Shown here piece after piece: positions 6,503-14,266 of a stretch of 26,907 nucleotides of DNA. The notes beneath the pieces are model-generated. The model saw only the letters and a list, made by a program, of their open reading frames with translations. It did no database searches and had not been told where the DNA came from. Origin of the DNA: a virus; IMG/VR virus record IMGVR_UViG_3300008110_000338, positions 1-26,907 of that record; one strand, 5' to 3'. The translations under genes and the position numbers were made by a program. Numbering within the stretch: the stretch's first letter is position 1; each line of letters opens with the position of its first letter.

Positions 6503-7174
6503 TTAATTTTGCCTCATTTGCTGGACAAAAGAACGTAAAAACCTACCTGCACCAAGGCCACCAAGTGCTGCAGCTGCTGGAGCTATTACATAACCTGCAG
6601 CTTGGAATGCGCCAGGGGCAGCAGAAACAGGATAACCAGCTTGGTTAACAAGGTTAGTTCCACGGCGAGTGGCTTCAATTTCAGAGATGATGCGTCCGCT
6701 GTTATTCAGATAATTCATCCCCAAAGCAAGAGAAGCAGCACGACGAGCAGAGGGAACTGCAGCACTAACACCAATAGTTGCTAGTCCCATCACGTTAGGA
6801 TTAACTCCACCATAGGTATGACGTTGAATCCACTGAGGAATTCCACCGCCTGCTTCAATGGACTGGTGACCTAACTCATGGCCAAGTGTAAACTTGCTTG
6901 CTTTATCTACATTTAAAGAGATGGAGTTTTGTCCAATCCGAGAATAACTAACGCCAGATGGTTGGAAGTTTGCAGTAACTTCTGGATCTAATCCTGTTTG
7001 CTTTGTGTATTGTTCAACAATTTGATTAAGAGCTGGCTGCTCAAAAGCAGTACCAGTTTCTTGCATCCCACGCTGTTGATATTGTTTAACGGCACCACGT
7101 TGCAAAGCACGTGCACCAGCCATACCAGCTAGTGCAATACCACCTTGCAATGCAGTTTTAGCAGATTGGTTCAC
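6503..7174 (-). CDS. HExxH zinc metallopeptidase in the maturation-protease position
   Basis: This protein has 223 residues. TLGHELGHQ (97-104) gives the zinc motif H99-E100-x-x-H103, and ISEIEATRRG (163-172) could give the third, glutamate ligand (E165 or E167), as in gluzincins and YugP-like (Zn_peptidase_2) enzymes. Flanking Gly/Ala-rich hydrophobic stretches (about 9-24, 129-152 and 189-210) suggest membrane or coat contact. It is encoded between the portal/scaffold genes and the major capsid gene, where tailed phages usually place the prohead protease. It starts in an ATGA overlap with the 67-residue protein. Capsid maturation is one hypothesis; host-envelope degradation or a virion-internal role are others. 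Confidence 0.8.
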   Translation of the reverse strand: MNQSAKTALQGGIALAGMAGARALQRGAVKQYQQRGMQETGTAFEQPALNQIVEQYTKQTGLDPEVTANFQPSGVSYSRIGQNSISLNVDKASKFTLGHELGHQSIEAGGGIPQWIQRHTYGGVNPNVMGLATIGVSAAVPSARRAASLALGMNYLNNSGRIISEIEATRRGTNLVNQAGYPVSAAPGAFQAAGYVIAPAAAALGGLGAGRFLRSFVQQMRQN

Positions 7175-7374
7175 TCGGGATCAAAGTACGGTTCAACATC
7201 TTGGTACCCAGCAGAGCGGTTCCAATAGTTGTAACTGTTAGGAGGCAATGGACCAATCCGTTCATATGGGTTGTAGTCCATAGGCTGTAGCGTTGCCATC
7301 TCAGAGCGGATTTCTGGAATCAACTGCTCTGTATATGCTTTTAGTTGTTGTTTTGCTTTATCAGCTTTAGACAT
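7171..7374 (-). CDS. Small protein, unknown
   Basis: This 67-residue protein overlaps both neighbours (ATGA with the peptidase, one base with the preceding gene). The first 28 residues are charged and helical (KADKAKQQLKAYTEQL); the rest is Tyr/Pro/Asn-rich and probably extended, ending in an acidic YFDPE. No family recognised. Its tight coupling to the metallopeptidase suggests joint expression, and it could be a partner or substrate. Confidence 0.62.
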   Translation of the reverse strand: MSKADKAKQQLKAYTEQLIPEIRSEMATLQPMDYNPYERIGPLPPNSYNYWNRSAGYQDVEPYFDPE

Positions 7375-7931
7375 CAGGACTCACCTTCAGTGCCGTTGTA
7401 ATACATTGCTTCTGGTCCCATAGCAGCACGCAGTAAACGTTGACGCTCTTGTGCAGTTTTAACATCAAACGACATCCGCATTTGTTGCATACCAAGTGGA
7501 GAACCTGGTTGATTTAATGCAATGTAACTTGTTTGCAAATCAGAGGGCATTACGTTGCCACCCATAACACCAGGTTCTGCTGGTGGGCGAGCACGTAAGT
7601 TAGTTGATTGATATCCCATCAATGCATTAATACCTGCATTAGCACCCATGCCACCAACAAACGCGCCGGTCATAGCAGCACCAGCAGCAGCAAGACCTAC
7701 ATCACGTTTTTTAATTGCACCTTTTGTTCCCACAGAAGCACCAAACTGTTGGGCTTGGCTGCCCATATTCTGAAGAAAATTCCCTACCTTCTGTCCAATA
7801 CCGCTACCAGCTGATTCAGCAGCTTGCATTCCTGCTTTTGCAACTTGAGCACCTTTTTGTTCAATACCACGTGCAATACCACCACCTAAATAGGCAGCTG
7901 CAGTACGTGCAGATTCTGGAAGCATTCCCAT
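7374..7931 (-). CDS. Gly/Ala-rich virion-like protein with a hydrophobic segment
   Basis: This protein has 185 residues. The N-terminal 70 residues are Gly/Ala/Gln-rich and amphipathic. Residues about 77-102 are strongly hydrophobic with small residues (DVGLAAAGAAMTGAFVGG), a possible membrane-inserting segment. The C-terminal third is Met/Gln-rich. Similar small-residue hydrophobic blocks recur in at least six other late proteins here. It begins just after a strong terminator, so it may need its own transcript start or read-through. No family recognised. An internal virion or ejection protein is plausible. Confidence 0.65.
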   Translation of the reverse strand: MGMLPESARTAAAYLGGGIARGIEQKGAQVAKAGMQAAESAGSGIGQKVGNFLQNMGSQAQQFGASVGTKGAIKKRDVGLAAAGAAMTGAFVGGMGANAGINALMGYQSTNLRARPPAEPGVMGGNVMPSDLQTSYIALNQPGSPLGMQQMRMSFDVKTAQERQRLLRAAMGPEAMYYNGTEGES

Positions 7932-7940
7932 ATCTTTACA

Positions 7941-7970
7941 ATAAAAAAGGGGCAGTAATCACTACCCCTT
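7941..7970 (-). terminator. Rho-independent terminator after the scaffold-like gene
   Basis: On the minus strand AAGGGGTAGT and ACTGCCCCTT pair over 10 positions with one mismatch around a four-base loop, and the hairpin runs straight into TTTTTT. It lies 27 bases past the scaffold-like stop. This is the clearest terminator in the late block and implies that the terminase-portal-scaffold transcript mostly ends here. Confidence 0.85.
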
Positions 7971-7996
7971 ATTCTAAACTCAATTGTTTTTAAAGA

Positions 7997-8971
7997 TCAT
8001 TCCATCACCAGGAGTTTCTGGCGGAACACACCGGGGTTGCGTTGTGCTTGCGACAGATAACGCCAGGCATTGGCAGGATCACGTTCAGCAACGTTGCCAA
8101 AATTATCCCAGAAGTTCTGCGAATCCATGTCGAGCTGAGGGCTCGGAGGAACTGGCATACTGGCCCGCTCCAGGGAAGGACTGTAGTATTCCTGTTCCGG
8201 ATAAGCTTGCTGTTCTGGATAACCATAGGCAGGCTGCTCATCCTGTACTGGATAAGGACCATTCTCACCGAAGAACTCACAGGTGTAATCAGCTAATACG
8301 TCAGGATCGGTAAGGATCTTTTCGTAAGCCTGGTGTTCCTGAGCCAGTTCTTCCAGCAGTTGAACAGCTTCTGTCAGTTGCTCATAGCGAGCAATCAGCG
8401 CATCTTCAACAGTGCAGGCATATTCATTGAGGACAGCAGGGGCATCAGCACCAAAGTGATCAATAACCTCAAGACTTTGAGGACTTACTCCGTTTGCCAG
8501 GAGTTGTTGCGTTGTTATTTCCTGCGATGTTTGGGAATAGTTGGGCGAGTAACCCTGGCTGGACGGATAGATCGGGGCTGCCGAATTGCTGCTGAATGTT
8601 CCGGTCTGTTGGGAACTGAAGCTGGCCGGGTCGATTCCTGGTGTCGGTCCGGACTGTTGACCCTGGAACGGGAATTGAACTGGTGAACTCAGGAGTGACA
8701 CCACCCGATTGAACGCTTCCTTGTACGGGTTCTCCGCTGAAGGTTGGGACGGCTGGTACGACTGGATAGGGGCGTAAGGTGCCGCCGAGATCTGCGCCTG
8801 CATCTGGGGCGCTGGTGCCTGGGCCGGCTGGTAAGGCGCCACCCACTGGCTGGTTGTTGCCACCGGTGCCTGCGCTGCCGTCTGTTGTGCCACCGGCGCC
8901 GCGTAGCTGCTCGGCGGGGTCGAATACTGTTGGGGTACCGATTGGATCGGCGCTGCGGTATCGGCCTGCAT
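7997..8971 (-). CDS. Putative scaffolding / capsid assembly protein, overlapping the portal gene
   Basis: This protein has 324 residues. The first 160 are Pro/Gln/Ala/Ser-rich and probably disordered, apart from a helix-like NPYKEAFNRVVSLLSS at about 81-96. Residues 186-230 are acidic and helical (EDALIARYEQLTEAVQLLEE), followed by an acidic Tyr/Gln-rich linker and a C-terminal helical segment (NAWRYLSQAQRNPGVFRQKL). Acidic helical proteins between portal and capsid genes are typical scaffolds. Residues 1-167 lie in another frame of the portal gene. The start at 8971 has a good AGAGGT site five bases upstream, inside the portal reading frame. Scaffold function is inferred from position and composition. 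Confidence 0.8.
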   Translation of the reverse strand: MQADTAAPIQSVPQQYSTPPSSYAAPVAQQTAAQAPVATTSQWVAPYQPAQAPAPQMQAQISAAPYAPIQSYQPSQPSAENPYKEAFNRVVSLLSSPVQFPFQGQQSGPTPGIDPASFSSQQTGTFSSNSAAPIYPSSQGYSPNYSQTSQEITTQQLLANGVSPQSLEVIDHFGADAPAVLNEYACTVEDALIARYEQLTEAVQLLEELAQEHQAYEKILTDPDVLADYTCEFFGENGPYPVQDEQPAYGYPEQQAYPEQEYYSPSLERASMPVPPSPQLDMDSQNFWDNFGNVAERDPANAWRYLSQAQRNPGVFRQKLLVME

Positions 8972-10703
8972 AAGTTACCTCTTTCTGGAGACTTTCGAGT
9001 GTTCTGTAAAGGAATGGCGTCAAATCAAGACGCGGATCAGCTGCCAGGGGGAGATCTGGGCGCTGGGGGTGAGGTGTACGCATCTCTTGATTAATGAGAT
9101 CAAGGAACGACGCATACGCTCGTTGCACTTGGCCAACCATCCGGAAGGGATAACCAGAGAGCATTTCTGCAACCTCGTCATCCGTCTTGGAGGGGAACAA
9201 GTACTTAAGTGCCTCAATACTATCAACACCCAATTCTTGTAGGTTACGAGTAAAGATAGATTGATTAACTTTGTCCTGAGGTGTGTCTTCATAGACAGGA
9301 CCCATCCAGCGCCAAAGCACTGTACGGTCTCCATCTGGAGCAAGACCAATAACACCATCAGGAATCTCTTTGGTTTCAAAAGCTTTATCTAAAGCTTTGT
9401 CCAAACCTTTCTCATACTTTTCTTTTGCTTTGCGGTGCTTTTCTAATGCTTCTTCATCGGCATTCTCAGGCAATATCGGATATGTTAACCCAGATGCAAC
9501 TGCTAATGATTTACGGAAGAGTTGTTCTTCCTGGTAGATCATTAGTTCAAAGCACCGGCAAATACCATAGGTATAAAGCTGCAGGCACTTCTTCTTGGCT
9601 GTGGCACTAACACGGCCATAGGCAGATTTGATTTCAGTCGCTGTTACGTTGGTAATTGAAAGGTCATCAATACCGCCAAGCGCCAGGCGAATCTCGGAAC
9701 GCAGCTGATCCACATAGCGGGACTGGTCTGTGCTGATGGCGTTCGGTGTAATAAAACCAACGCGATCTGTCGGCTCCAGGTTGGCAATCACCCGTGGCAC
9801 ACGCAGCCCGCCGCCAGGTAATCCGATATAGCCAGCTTGTTGGCGCTCTGTCGGATCTTGCTTAAAGGTGGAACTGGATAGTGAAAACTCAGATTGGAAA
9901 CCAGATTGGCTTGCAATGCTAGGACGTTGAACTGCACCATCACGTGCTGTTTCAACAATGTCGTGTTTTGGACGAGAGGAGAGCAGGGTGGGGTTGCCAA
10001 AGAACGATAGGTTTGCCCTGATGTTCTTTACCATCTCATCGTGGGCAATGATCTGATTAGCTAACCATTCAAATTCACCGCTACCATCAGTACCAAAAGC
10101 ATCAGGGTTGTTGAGAACTTCTACGCAAGGAATAAAACCTAGTGTGTTCTCAAGTACCTTGTTATCATTGAAATTAAGTGTTGCCTCCAGGGAATCAAAC
10201 GACAGTTCTTGTTCACTGTGGAGTTCGTGAATTTCACTTGGCGTGATACGGAGCCGCACATAACGCTTATCAGTAACAAGGCCAACACCGCCAAAACCAC
10301 GACTGGATTTAACCTTGTAAGCATAAATAATGATGACTTCTTCTAGATCACCATCTGGAGAGTAGTAAGTGCGATAAGCATCTTTATCAAACCAATACAA
10401 ACGATATGTTTTCTTTGTTGGCCTGATATAAAACAGCCCTTTACCGTAAGATAAGAACCGATCCCAAATAGAGTCTAATCGTGCATCTAAACGATTGAAC
10501 TTGATAACTTGTTGGATAAAATCAAAACGTTGCGTTCCAAAGTTATCTTGATTGGGATAAAACTCGACGCCCTGTCGAATCCCAAACATCTTCATTTGGG
10601 AAAGGTGGGCATTGATGAGCATCGTATCTGCTGTGCCCGTGGACTCACGGTTCACAACAGCTTTGAGCATTCCTTCTAAAACGGATTGGCTCTGGGTGCT
10701 CAT
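8469..10703 (-). CDS. Portal protein with a long disordered C-terminal extension
   Basis: This protein has 744 residues. The portal forms the dodecameric ring through which DNA enters and leaves the head. Residues 1-570 look folded: an N-terminal helical clip (FIQQVIKFNRLDARLDSIWDRF), a beta-rich YWFDKDAYRTYYSPDGDLEEV region, a stem-like DQSRYVDQLRSEIRLALGG segment, and a Lys/Glu-rich helix at about 430-455. The last 160 residues are Pro/Gly/Thr/Ser-rich and probably disordered; they are read from the same DNA as the N-terminal half of the scaffold-like gene. It lies two genes after the terminase large subunit. The assignment rests on order, length and overall pattern. No Shine-Dalgarno site is visible before ATG 10703. 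Confidence 0.87.
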   Translation of the reverse strand: MSTQSQSVLEGMLKAVVNRESTGTADTMLINAHLSQMKMFGIRQGVEFYPNQDNFGTQRFDFIQQVIKFNRLDARLDSIWDRFLSYGKGLFYIRPTKKTYRLYWFDKDAYRTYYSPDGDLEEVIIIYAYKVKSSRGFGGVGLVTDKRYVRLRITPSEIHELHSEQELSFDSLEATLNFNDNKVLENTLGFIPCVEVLNNPDAFGTDGSGEFEWLANQIIAHDEMVKNIRANLSFFGNPTLLSSRPKHDIVETARDGAVQRPSIASQSGFQSEFSLSSSTFKQDPTERQQAGYIGLPGGGLRVPRVIANLEPTDRVGFITPNAISTDQSRYVDQLRSEIRLALGGIDDLSITNVTATEIKSAYGRVSATAKKKCLQLYTYGICRCFELMIYQEEQLFRKSLAVASGLTYPILPENADEEALEKHRKAKEKYEKGLDKALDKAFETKEIPDGVIGLAPDGDRTVLWRWMGPVYEDTPQDKVNQSIFTRNLQELGVDSIEALKYLFPSKTDDEVAEMLSGYPFRMVGQVQRAYASFLDLINQEMRTPHPQRPDLPLAADPRLDLTPFLYRTLESLQKEVTYAGRYRSADPIGTPTVFDPAEQLRGAGGTTDGSAGTGGNNQPVGGALPAGPGTSAPDAGADLGGTLRPYPVVPAVPTFSGEPVQGSVQSGGVTPEFTSSIPVPGSTVRTDTRNRPGQLQFPTDRNIQQQFGSPDLSVQPGLLAQLFPNIAGNNNATTPGKRSKSSKS
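8977..8982 (-). promoter_or_regulatory. Internal Shine-Dalgarno site for the scaffold-like gene
   Basis: AGAGGT on the minus strand, five bases before ATG 8971, within the portal coding sequence. It decides the start of the overlapping gene: without it the overlap could be dismissed as an accidental open frame. Confidence 0.7.
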
Positions 10704-10719
10704 AGTGGGAAAAAATTAA

Positions 10720-10905
10720 TTAGTTGTCTTCGATCTCGTAACCAGTTTGTAGGCGCCGTAAGGTAATTACGTCATCCTCTACCTCAATGTCAAACTCAGT
10801 CCCTGGTTGAAGCGCCATGTCGTGACATAGCTCATCAGGTAAAGGAATGATAGCTGAACCGTAAGCATCTTGCTCAAGTTCAACAACAAAGTAACCGGTG
10901 CTCAT
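10720..10905 (-). CDS. AbrB/MazE-like swapped-hairpin small protein
   Basis: This protein has 61 residues. The segment SAIIPLPDELCHDMALQPGT (17-36), followed by EFDIEVEDDVITLRR, matches the AbrB/SpoVT/MazE beta-hairpin fold, which normally dimerises and binds DNA (x-I-x-I/L-P-x-x-L, then L-x-x-G-x-x-x-x-x-x-E-D-x-I-x-L). It lies alone between the terminase and portal genes with no toxin-like partner beside it. It could be a late-gene regulator, or a domesticated fold used as a packaging cofactor. The fold assignment is good; the role is open. Confidence 0.78.
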   Translation of the reverse strand: MSTGYFVVELEQDAYGSAIIPLPDELCHDMALQPGTEFDIEVEDDVITLRRLQTGYEIEDN

Positions 10906-10945
10906 TTGGACGTAGTATCAGTCTAATTCCGACAATACTCTAACC

Positions 10946-12469
10946 TTAATATTCCAACTCCAACTTACCGCGTGTCATCAGGCCATTGCACAGCCAAACC
11001 ATGGCGTCAACACAATCGTCATGGGAACTGACGCCAAAGTTAACGATCTCATCATGGAGTGCTTGGAACTTGCGGAACTTGTTGAAGAAAATCTTGCGTT
11101 GCTCAAATAGACCCATAATGCCCCTAAACCGTGCAAGTTTGTCGCCACGGAATCCTTTGACTGGATGCCAGATCAAGTTGTAAAGACCATGTTCTGCTTG
11201 GCAAATGCGTTTGAAATCAGCCTCTAGGGATGCTTGGTATGCCACAGCTTCTGACCAGATATCTACATTGGATCCAGTGGGGAAATATTTGTCACCATCT
11301 TTATAAACAATTCCCCATTCATACATCATTTCCATCATGGCCTCTAGCTTCTCCAGGTTGCCCATCAACCGAAGCCGCTTGGTATCAATGATGTAGATCT
11401 TGTCCCCAACCCTGCCTCCTAGTACAAACACACTATAGTCATTACGTTCGCGCACACCTGCAGAAAGATCAACGCCAACACCTAGAGTGTCAAACTCAGT
11501 TGGGATCTTACTTTTAACAAGCAAATCAGGTGAGATGGAAAGCTCGCTGGTTTGAACAATCTGGTTCTGATACTGGAAACTAAAGCTGATTGGTGCCTGG
11601 CGCTTTCGGTCCTGCAGGTATTCCAGTGACCACATCTCAGGCCAGTAGGACTTTTCATCACCATTCTCATCAACTGTGATTGCTGATTGAACAATTTGTA
11701 CCCAGTCATTAGCTGGAGTAAAGGTACTGTTATGAATATCGTCATGGCGGAATCGTGTACCTAAGCAGATTGCACGCGCACCTTCAAACATGGTAGGAAC
11801 GATAACTGAGTTCCAGTTATCCTCCATAGCAGCACGAATATCCCTGTTCTTAATATCGTCTGCCGATTTGATAGCGTCATCAATAATACAAAGGTGCGAA
11901 CGTTTAGAGGTCACAGCACCTTTCAAACCTGCACAACAAACAGTAAATTCTTCTTCACCGGTAGACCTGATCCCTGCAAACTTCCAATCAATACTCCAGT
12001 ATTCGTTAGAGTTAATCCCTTTGGCAATCTTAACCATTGGGAAGATTTCTTTGTAGTGTTTATTCTCTTCAATGATGCGTTTGATGGCTGCACTTTTAGG
12101 ACGTGCAACATCAACCGTATAAGAGATATAAAGAATCTTGAGTGGTTTCTTATGAAGAGCATGGACCCCAATGGACCAAGCAGTAAACAAACCAAGCACC
12201 GTGCTCTTTGCTGAACCGCGTGGTGCCAGGATGTCTACGTTAGGACCAGCAATGCCCATCAGGCATTCAGAGTTGTTGCCAGTGCACAGGTGTTCATGCC
12301 ACAAACGCATGTGCGTTGCAGGTGGTTTCTCACCAACTACATCACAGAAGTACGAGAAATCAACACGTGCCCGCTCAATGTCAATATTGCTGGTTTTCTT
12401 GACGACCTGTTGCTTTGCACCGGCACGGGCAGTCCGCCTGTAAACAGCGTAAAGAGATGTGTTTGCCAT
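10946..12469 (-). CDS. terL: Terminase large subunit
   Basis: This 507-residue ATPase/nuclease drives DNA packaging. The Walker A-type loop is APRGSAKST (82-90), Walker B is LCIIDDA with D197 and D198, and the coupling motif may be CLGTRF (235-240). The C-terminal nuclease shows VGVDLSAG (D333), an RNDYSVFVLGG strand and SSHDDCVDAMVWL (D484, D485 and D488), the acidic residues expected for metal-dependent cleavage. The length is normal for the family. The upstream gene is a small subunit candidate; the AbrB-like gene and the portal follow. A weak purine-rich TAAGGGG precedes the start. All key motifs look intact. Confidence 0.96.
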   Translation of the reverse strand: MANTSLYAVYRRTARAGAKQQVVKKTSNIDIERARVDFSYFCDVVGEKPPATHMRLWHEHLCTGNNSECLMGIAGPNVDILAPRGSAKSTVLGLFTAWSIGVHALHKKPLKILYISYTVDVARPKSAAIKRIIEENKHYKEIFPMVKIAKGINSNEYWSIDWKFAGIRSTGEEEFTVCCAGLKGAVTSKRSHLCIIDDAIKSADDIKNRDIRAAMEDNWNSVIVPTMFEGARAICLGTRFRHDDIHNSTFTPANDWVQIVQSAITVDENGDEKSYWPEMWSLEYLQDRKRQAPISFSFQYQNQIVQTSELSISPDLLVKSKIPTEFDTLGVGVDLSAGVRERNDYSVFVLGGRVGDKIYIIDTKRLRLMGNLEKLEAMMEMMYEWGIVYKDGDKYFPTGSNVDIWSEAVAYQASLEADFKRICQAEHGLYNLIWHPVKGFRGDKLARFRGIMGLFEQRKIFFNKFRKFQALHDEIVNFGVSSHDDCVDAMVWLCNGLMTRGKLELEY

Positions 12470-12492
12470 CCCCTTACCCTAACTCCCTACAC

Positions 12493-12978
12493 TCAAGATT
12501 CTTCCGACAGAATTTTTGTCCACACTGCCATCACAGCATCTTGGAGTGGGCCTTCAATTGGATCGTCCCTAAAGATTAAGACGATTTCACGCAAAGCTCG
12601 ATCAGCACCAGCAAGAATTAAACCCTGTTTATCTCCTACATAGCGTTCATCTTGAATCTGTTTGATGGCACCACGTAGTTCTTTCTGGAGCATAGCAATA
12701 CGAGCGGTGCCATTGTCCTGCTTGACCATACCAAGATCAATGGCTTGACGTAGTTTTTCTACGTCTTCTCTCATATTGTCAATCTCAATCTCCAGAATTT
12801 GTTGGAGATTTCTTTTCTTAAATGTAGATTGCTGCCACTCATCACATTCCACAATGCTACCTGCATACCCAAGGAAGCGGGCATACAGGTACATCTGAAT
12901 AGGAGAGCTATGCTTTTTACAGAATGTAAGGAACGCTTCTTTCTCGTTAGGACTTAAGGTTTCTAACCAATCAATCAT
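12493..12978 (-). CDS. Terminase small subunit candidate
   Basis: This protein has 161 residues and is almost entirely helical, with a long coiled-coil-like stretch (about 60-110: ILEIEIDNMREDVEKLRQAI and following). An N-terminal region (KKHSSPIQMYLYARFLGYAG) could hold a helix-turn-helix-like unit. It is encoded 23 bases upstream of the large subunit, the usual place for the small subunit, which recognises viral DNA and loads the motor. No clear family motif is seen, so the call rests on position, size and helical pattern. It starts inside the end of the upstream gene (ATGA overlap). Confidence 0.62.
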   Translation of the reverse strand: MIDWLETLSPNEKEAFLTFCKKHSSPIQMYLYARFLGYAGSIVECDEWQQSTFKKRNLQQILEIEIDNMREDVEKLRQAIDLGMVKQDNGTARIAMLQKELRGAIKQIQDERYVGDKQGLILAGADRALREIVLIFRDDPIEGPLQDAVMAVWTKILSEES

Positions 12979-14207
12979 GCACGGAATGCAGCACGAGATT
13001 GAGCATAGTCCTTCTCCTCTCTAAAGCGACGATAGAGTTCCTGTTGCAATTCAGTTTCCCGTTGTTCACGAGCTTGGCGACCAATGGTTTCACGTTCCTC
13101 TGTTCCACGGGTCTGTTCTAATCCAGTTTCACCAATAAAACGTTCGCGCTGTGTCGAACGTTCTTGCTCACCAGTAGCGGCAATCCCTAGACGTTCTTGT
13201 TCTCCACGAGTAGCAGTGGTTAAACGTTCCTGTTCACCAGTGGTAGCAATCCCTAAACGTTCCTGTTCACCGCGAGTAACGGTGGTTAAACGTTCTTGCG
13301 CACCAGTCAAACCAATCTGACGCTCTGCGCTTTCAGATGCAACTCGTTGGGTTTCAATCTGACCACGAGCAGACTCAGTTGCTGCAAACCTGGTAGCGCC
13401 AGCAGACTGTTCAGCTGCATACTTTGTTGCTTCTGCTTGTGCTTGAACACCTTGGAGATTGAATTGACCAAGACGCTCATTGGATTGATTTTCAAGGAAC
13501 TGTTCATCTAAGTTGTACTGACCTTCTAGTTCATTGAACGTTTCAGCTTGACCAGCACCAAGAACATCCATGATGCTGCCAAATACACTTTCAATATCAC
13601 CAAGATCAACAAATGTTCCGGCTGGTGTTTTTGTTACACCAGGACCGGGTTGCTTTTTATCTTTTGGAGTTTTATCTTTATTTTTACCAGAACCAGGACC
13701 AGAGCCAGATTCAGATTTTGTTTTAACAGTAACAGCGCCAGCTTTAACTGCATCTTGAAGAATACCCCTACCCTTGCTACCAAATTTATCAATTAAAGTT
13801 TCTTTTTCTTTTTGGTTGATATTTGAACCAAAAGAAGCTAAAAGATCTTTAGCTTTTTGTTGTGGAGTTTTACCGCCACTAGAAGATGTAGTGGTTTTAG
13901 TAGTAGCAGTTGTTTGAGCTTTAGGTGCAGCACCTGAAGTTTGACGTGTTGGTTGCTGTTGTTGAGCTGCTTTTGCTGCCTGTTGTTGATTTGATTTTTT
14001 TTGTTGTGCCGGAGCTTCTGCTTTACGCTGCTGTTGTTGTGCAGGCGCAGAAGGTCTTGCAGCAGGAGCTGGTGCCGACCGTGCAGCAGGAGCTGGTGAA
14101 GGGGCCGGAGCAGGACGGGGCGCTGGTGCAGGCGCTGGGCGTGGGGCAGGAGCTGGTGCTGATCGTGCAGCAGGTGCTGGTGCACTGCTTCCGCCTTTTT
14201 TTGCCAT
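12975..14207 (-). CDS. Long coiled-coil protein with Pro/Ala-rich head and 11-residue repeats
   Basis: This protein has 410 residues. Residues 8-57 are an Ala-Pro repeat region with spaced Arg, 58-112 are Gln/Thr/Ser-rich, 113-160 form a small helical unit (KAKDLLASFGSNINQKEKET, then KGRGILQDAVKAGAV), and 165-196 are a Gly/Lys linker. From about 225 to the end it is a charged helix. Residues 306-349 are four exact-register 11-residue units of the form RLxxxTRGEQE/RLGIATTGEQE, a hendecad coiled coil, flanked by degenerate copies. Such rods occur in virion fibres and internal proteins of phages. A TATAAT box lies 27 bases upstream. Function unknown; a structural rod is likely. Confidence 0.78.
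   Translation of the reverse strand: MAKKGGSSAPAPAARSAPAPAPRPAPAPAPRPAPAPSPAPAARSAPAPAARPSAPAQQQQRKAEAPAQQKKSNQQQAAKAAQQQQPTRQTSGAAPKAQTTATTKTTTSSSGGKTPQQKAKDLLASFGSNINQKEKETLIDKFGSKGRGILQDAVKAGAVTVKTKSESGSGPGSGKNKDKTPKDKKQPGPGVTKTPAGTFVDLGDIESVFGSIMDVLGAGQAETFNELEGQYNLDEQFLENQSNERLGQFNLQGVQAQAEATKYAAEQSAGATRFAATESARGQIETQRVASESAERQIGLTGAQERLTTVTRGEQERLGIATTGEQERLTTATRGEQERLGIAATGEQERSTQRERFIGETGLEQTRGTEERETIGRQAREQRETELQQELYRRFREEKDYAQSRAAFRA
13161..13292 (-). repeat. Tandem 66-bp repeat (33-bp subunits) coding for hendecads
   Basis: Four 33-bp units alternate in two types, RLTT(V/A)TRGEQE and RLGIA(T/A)TGEQE, giving two 66-bp copies with few base differences. Near-identity at DNA level suggests recent duplication by slippage or unequal exchange, so copy number may vary among relatives. 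Confidence 0.88.
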
Positions 14208-14234
14208 GATAAATCTTTTTAAACTGCTTTACTT

Positions 14235-14240
14235 ATTATA
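14235..14240 (-). promoter_or_regulatory. TATAAT -10 box before the coiled-coil gene
   Basis: A perfect TATAAT on the minus strand lies in the 59-base gap before ATG 14207, predicting a short leader of about 20 bases. No convincing -35 hexamer is seen at normal spacing, so this is a weak call. Confidence 0.35.
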
Positions 14241-14266
14241 GAGTTAGTACCCAACAGCTCCAGGTA

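Noticed and set aside
10720-10905. Toxin-antitoxin pair
   Set aside because: The AbrB/MazE-like protein has no adjacent toxin-like gene; neighbours are terminase and portal.
13084-13320. Plus-strand frame with RSCSPV repeats
   Set aside because: It is the antisense reading of the hendecad repeat, so its repeats are derived and not independent.
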